The position numbers were made by a program, and so were the translations under genes. 64,000 bases of DNA from Salinicola acroporae. GTDB taxonomy: Bacteria; Pseudomonadota; Gammaproteobacteria; Pseudomonadales; Halomonadaceae. Location of the stretch: the NCBI RefSeq assembly GCF_003206615.1, contig NZ_PZJW01000004.1, positions 357,083 through 421,082 of the forward strand, read 5' to 3'. Shown here piece by piece: positions 62,917 to 64,000 of the stretch. How positions within the stretch are numbered: position 1 is the stretch's first letter; every line of letters starts with the position of its first letter. Under the pieces are notes generated by a model that was not told the DNA's origin, did not search any database, and was given only the letters and a program-made list of their open reading frames with translations.

Positions 62917-64000
62917 AGCGCATGGGGCTCACATCGAAGGTGGCTACTTCTTCCAATCTGCCATGGCTCTCGCGCAGGAACTGATAATCGCTGGCACCTC
63001 GTTGGCGGCCGACCATGACAACTCTTCCATAGTCGACGTGTACGGCTTTGGCCTTCTCTGGCTCCTTGCCGGCTCCCCAGAGATGTGCGCCTTTCACTTC
63101 CAGTAGCGCGACATGGTCTGGGGTTTCTCGGCCCTCGATGGCAACGACGAAATCGGGAAAGAAGCCCTCGCCTTCGTCCCAGCGATAAAGTCCCAAGGCG
63201 TCCGGCCTGTTGGGGCCTGACGGGTTGCGATGCCACCACCGAACTTTTTCATTTTGATCCAGCATTCGCGCAACACGTCGCTCATCCTCGTTCATGCCGG
63301 CCGGGAAGACACCGTAAGCGTTGCGTTCGGCGGGTTCGAGTGGCGCATCGCTGACAATTTCGCCGGGCAGGTTGAAAGCGGTATCGCGCACTTGCTCGAG
63401 CCGGGCGCGGCGATAAGCCTCGCGCAGCAAGCGCGGATGGCTGATCAAGACGCGATCGAGTGCCTGCTCCCGTTCTTCGTCATCCTCGGGCGGGATCGCG
63501 CCGGAATCTTCGATAGCTTGCTGGAAGCGCTCGAGGAGACGTTCGCGAATCTCTCGTTCATTGATGGCGTCGAGACGAAGCACGACCTGGCGCGCCTTTG
63601 CGGCGATGGCGGCCACCGAGAGTTCCGCCCAGACATCGCTACCATCCTCGGCAATATGATCGCCGTTCTTGAACATGCCGATTTCGTTACGTCGCACCGA
63701 GGCGCGCGCTCGCGAGCGGCTGGCGAGTACTTCGGGGCTGAAATCGACGTGATCGACCAGCCGTGCCTCGAGATCGCTAGGTGCCGGCGGCAGCGATTCG
63801 CCGTGAAGTGTCTGCGGCACAGCTTCTCGCCGGGAGTAGTGATGACCTGTCGCGCCGAGCGTCAATGCCAGGCTGGATACGCTGGTTTGCGAGGGATTGC
63901 CATCCTCTTGTGCTGCGAGGGGGGTTGAATCATGGGCGGTTTCAGCCGCGGTCAAGGCCGCATTGCCGAACGGGAGCGCTGCCTGATGCGAGGTCATCAC
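62909..64000 (-). CDS. C-terminal part of a type III restriction-like helicase-nuclease
   Basis: At least 363 residues; the frame stays open to the window edge, and the GTG at 63998-64000 is not a believable start, so the gene is incomplete. The last 150 residues hold a PD-(D/E)XK nuclease pattern: FFPDFVVAIEG, then HVALLEVKGAHLWG, with Asp, Glu and Lys in the expected order. The upstream segment is helical and charged, as in the C-terminal regions of Res-type DEAD helicases. The helicase motifs themselves would lie outside the window. Could be a phage-defence subunit or a housekeeping DEAD/DEAH protein. Confidence 0.6.
   Translation of the reverse strand: MMTSHQAALPFGNAALTAAETAHDSTPLAAQEDGNPSQTSVSSLALTLGATGHHYSRREAVPQTLHGESLPPAPSDLEARLVDHVDFSPEVLASRSRARASVRRNEIGMFKNGDHIAEDGSDVWAELSVAAIAAKARQVVLRLDAINEREIRERLLERFQQAIEDSGAIPPEDDEEREQALDRVLISHPRLLREAYRRARLEQVRDTAFNLPGEIVSDAPLEPAERNAYGVFPAGMNEDERRVARMLDQNEKVRWWHRNPSGPNRPDALGLYRWDEGEGFFPDFVVAIEGRETPDHVALLEVKGAHLWGAGKEPEKAKAVHVDYGRVVMVGRQRGASDYQFLRESHGRLEEVATFDVSPMRYE

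Overview
The window looks like a stretch of chromosome from a moderately halophilic gammaproteobacterium of the Halomonadaceae (Halomonas, Salinicola or Kushneria type). That placement is inference from gene content and high GC: two neighbouring malate:quinone oxidoreductase genes, a glucosylglycerol-3-phosphatase, many transporters for organic solutes, and protein sequences that read like this family. There is no rRNA, tRNA, CRISPR array, insertion sequence, integrase or phage gene. About 53 protein genes are called; one, at the right edge, is incomplete. Long open frames antisense to the real genes are shadows of the high GC content.

Layout. 1-8.8 kb: two malate:quinone oxidoreductases, a small lipoprotein, a tiny exported peptide, a gamma-class carbonic-anhydrase-like protein, a thioredoxin, a DUF808 membrane protein, a ChaC-type cyclotransferase, a HhH DNA-glycosylase-like protein and a small protein that may have a Cas2-like fold. 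9-16.3 kb: a nitrogen or purine block with an NCS2 xanthine/urate permease, an M20 amidohydrolase plus amidase operon behind a perfect 16-bp palindrome, and an AraC regulator divergent from a NepI-like efflux pump. 16.4-23.7 kb: phosphoglucomutase, a chemoreceptor, glucosylglycerol-3-phosphatase, a PPOX-fold protein and a CNNM/CBS protein.

23.6-36.0 kb is the most unusual part. It is a 13-gene locus made of two minus-strand operons separated by a LysR gene. One operon encodes the binding protein and two permeases of a polyamine-type ABC transporter, a DUF1028 protein, a flavin monooxygenase-like protein and an FMN-dependent 2-hydroxyacid dehydrogenase. The other encodes a Rid protein without the catalytic arginine, the missing transporter ATPase, a quinone oxidoreductase whose first codons are a hexanucleotide repeat, a glutathione transferase, an AroQ-like protein missing two active-site residues, and a GhrA-like 2-ketoacid reductase. 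The two halves share one transporter, so they probably serve uptake and breakdown of a single unknown compound.

36.1-41.7 kb holds a phosphonate-type ABC transporter (PhnD-PhnC-PhnE-PhnE) with a possible Pho box, facing a zinc-starvation pair (zinc-independent DksA paralogue and a COG0523 metallochaperone GTPase) with a good Zur box. 41.8-51.7 kb: an old-yellow-enzyme reductase, propionyl-CoA synthetase, a YdbC-type aldo/keto reductase facing a LysR gene, a second LysR gene, an amidohydrolase plus sodium symporter operon, and a PAP2 phosphatase. 52.3-58.3 kb: an MmgE/PrpD protein, a TctBAC tripartite transporter and a LysR gene. 58.2-61.9 kb: a SitABCD-type manganese/iron ABC transporter whose ATPase gene carries a run of ten C near its start. 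62.2-64 kb: a 38-residue lipoprotein, a HAD phosphatase and the C-terminal part of a helicase-nuclease resembling type III restriction subunits.
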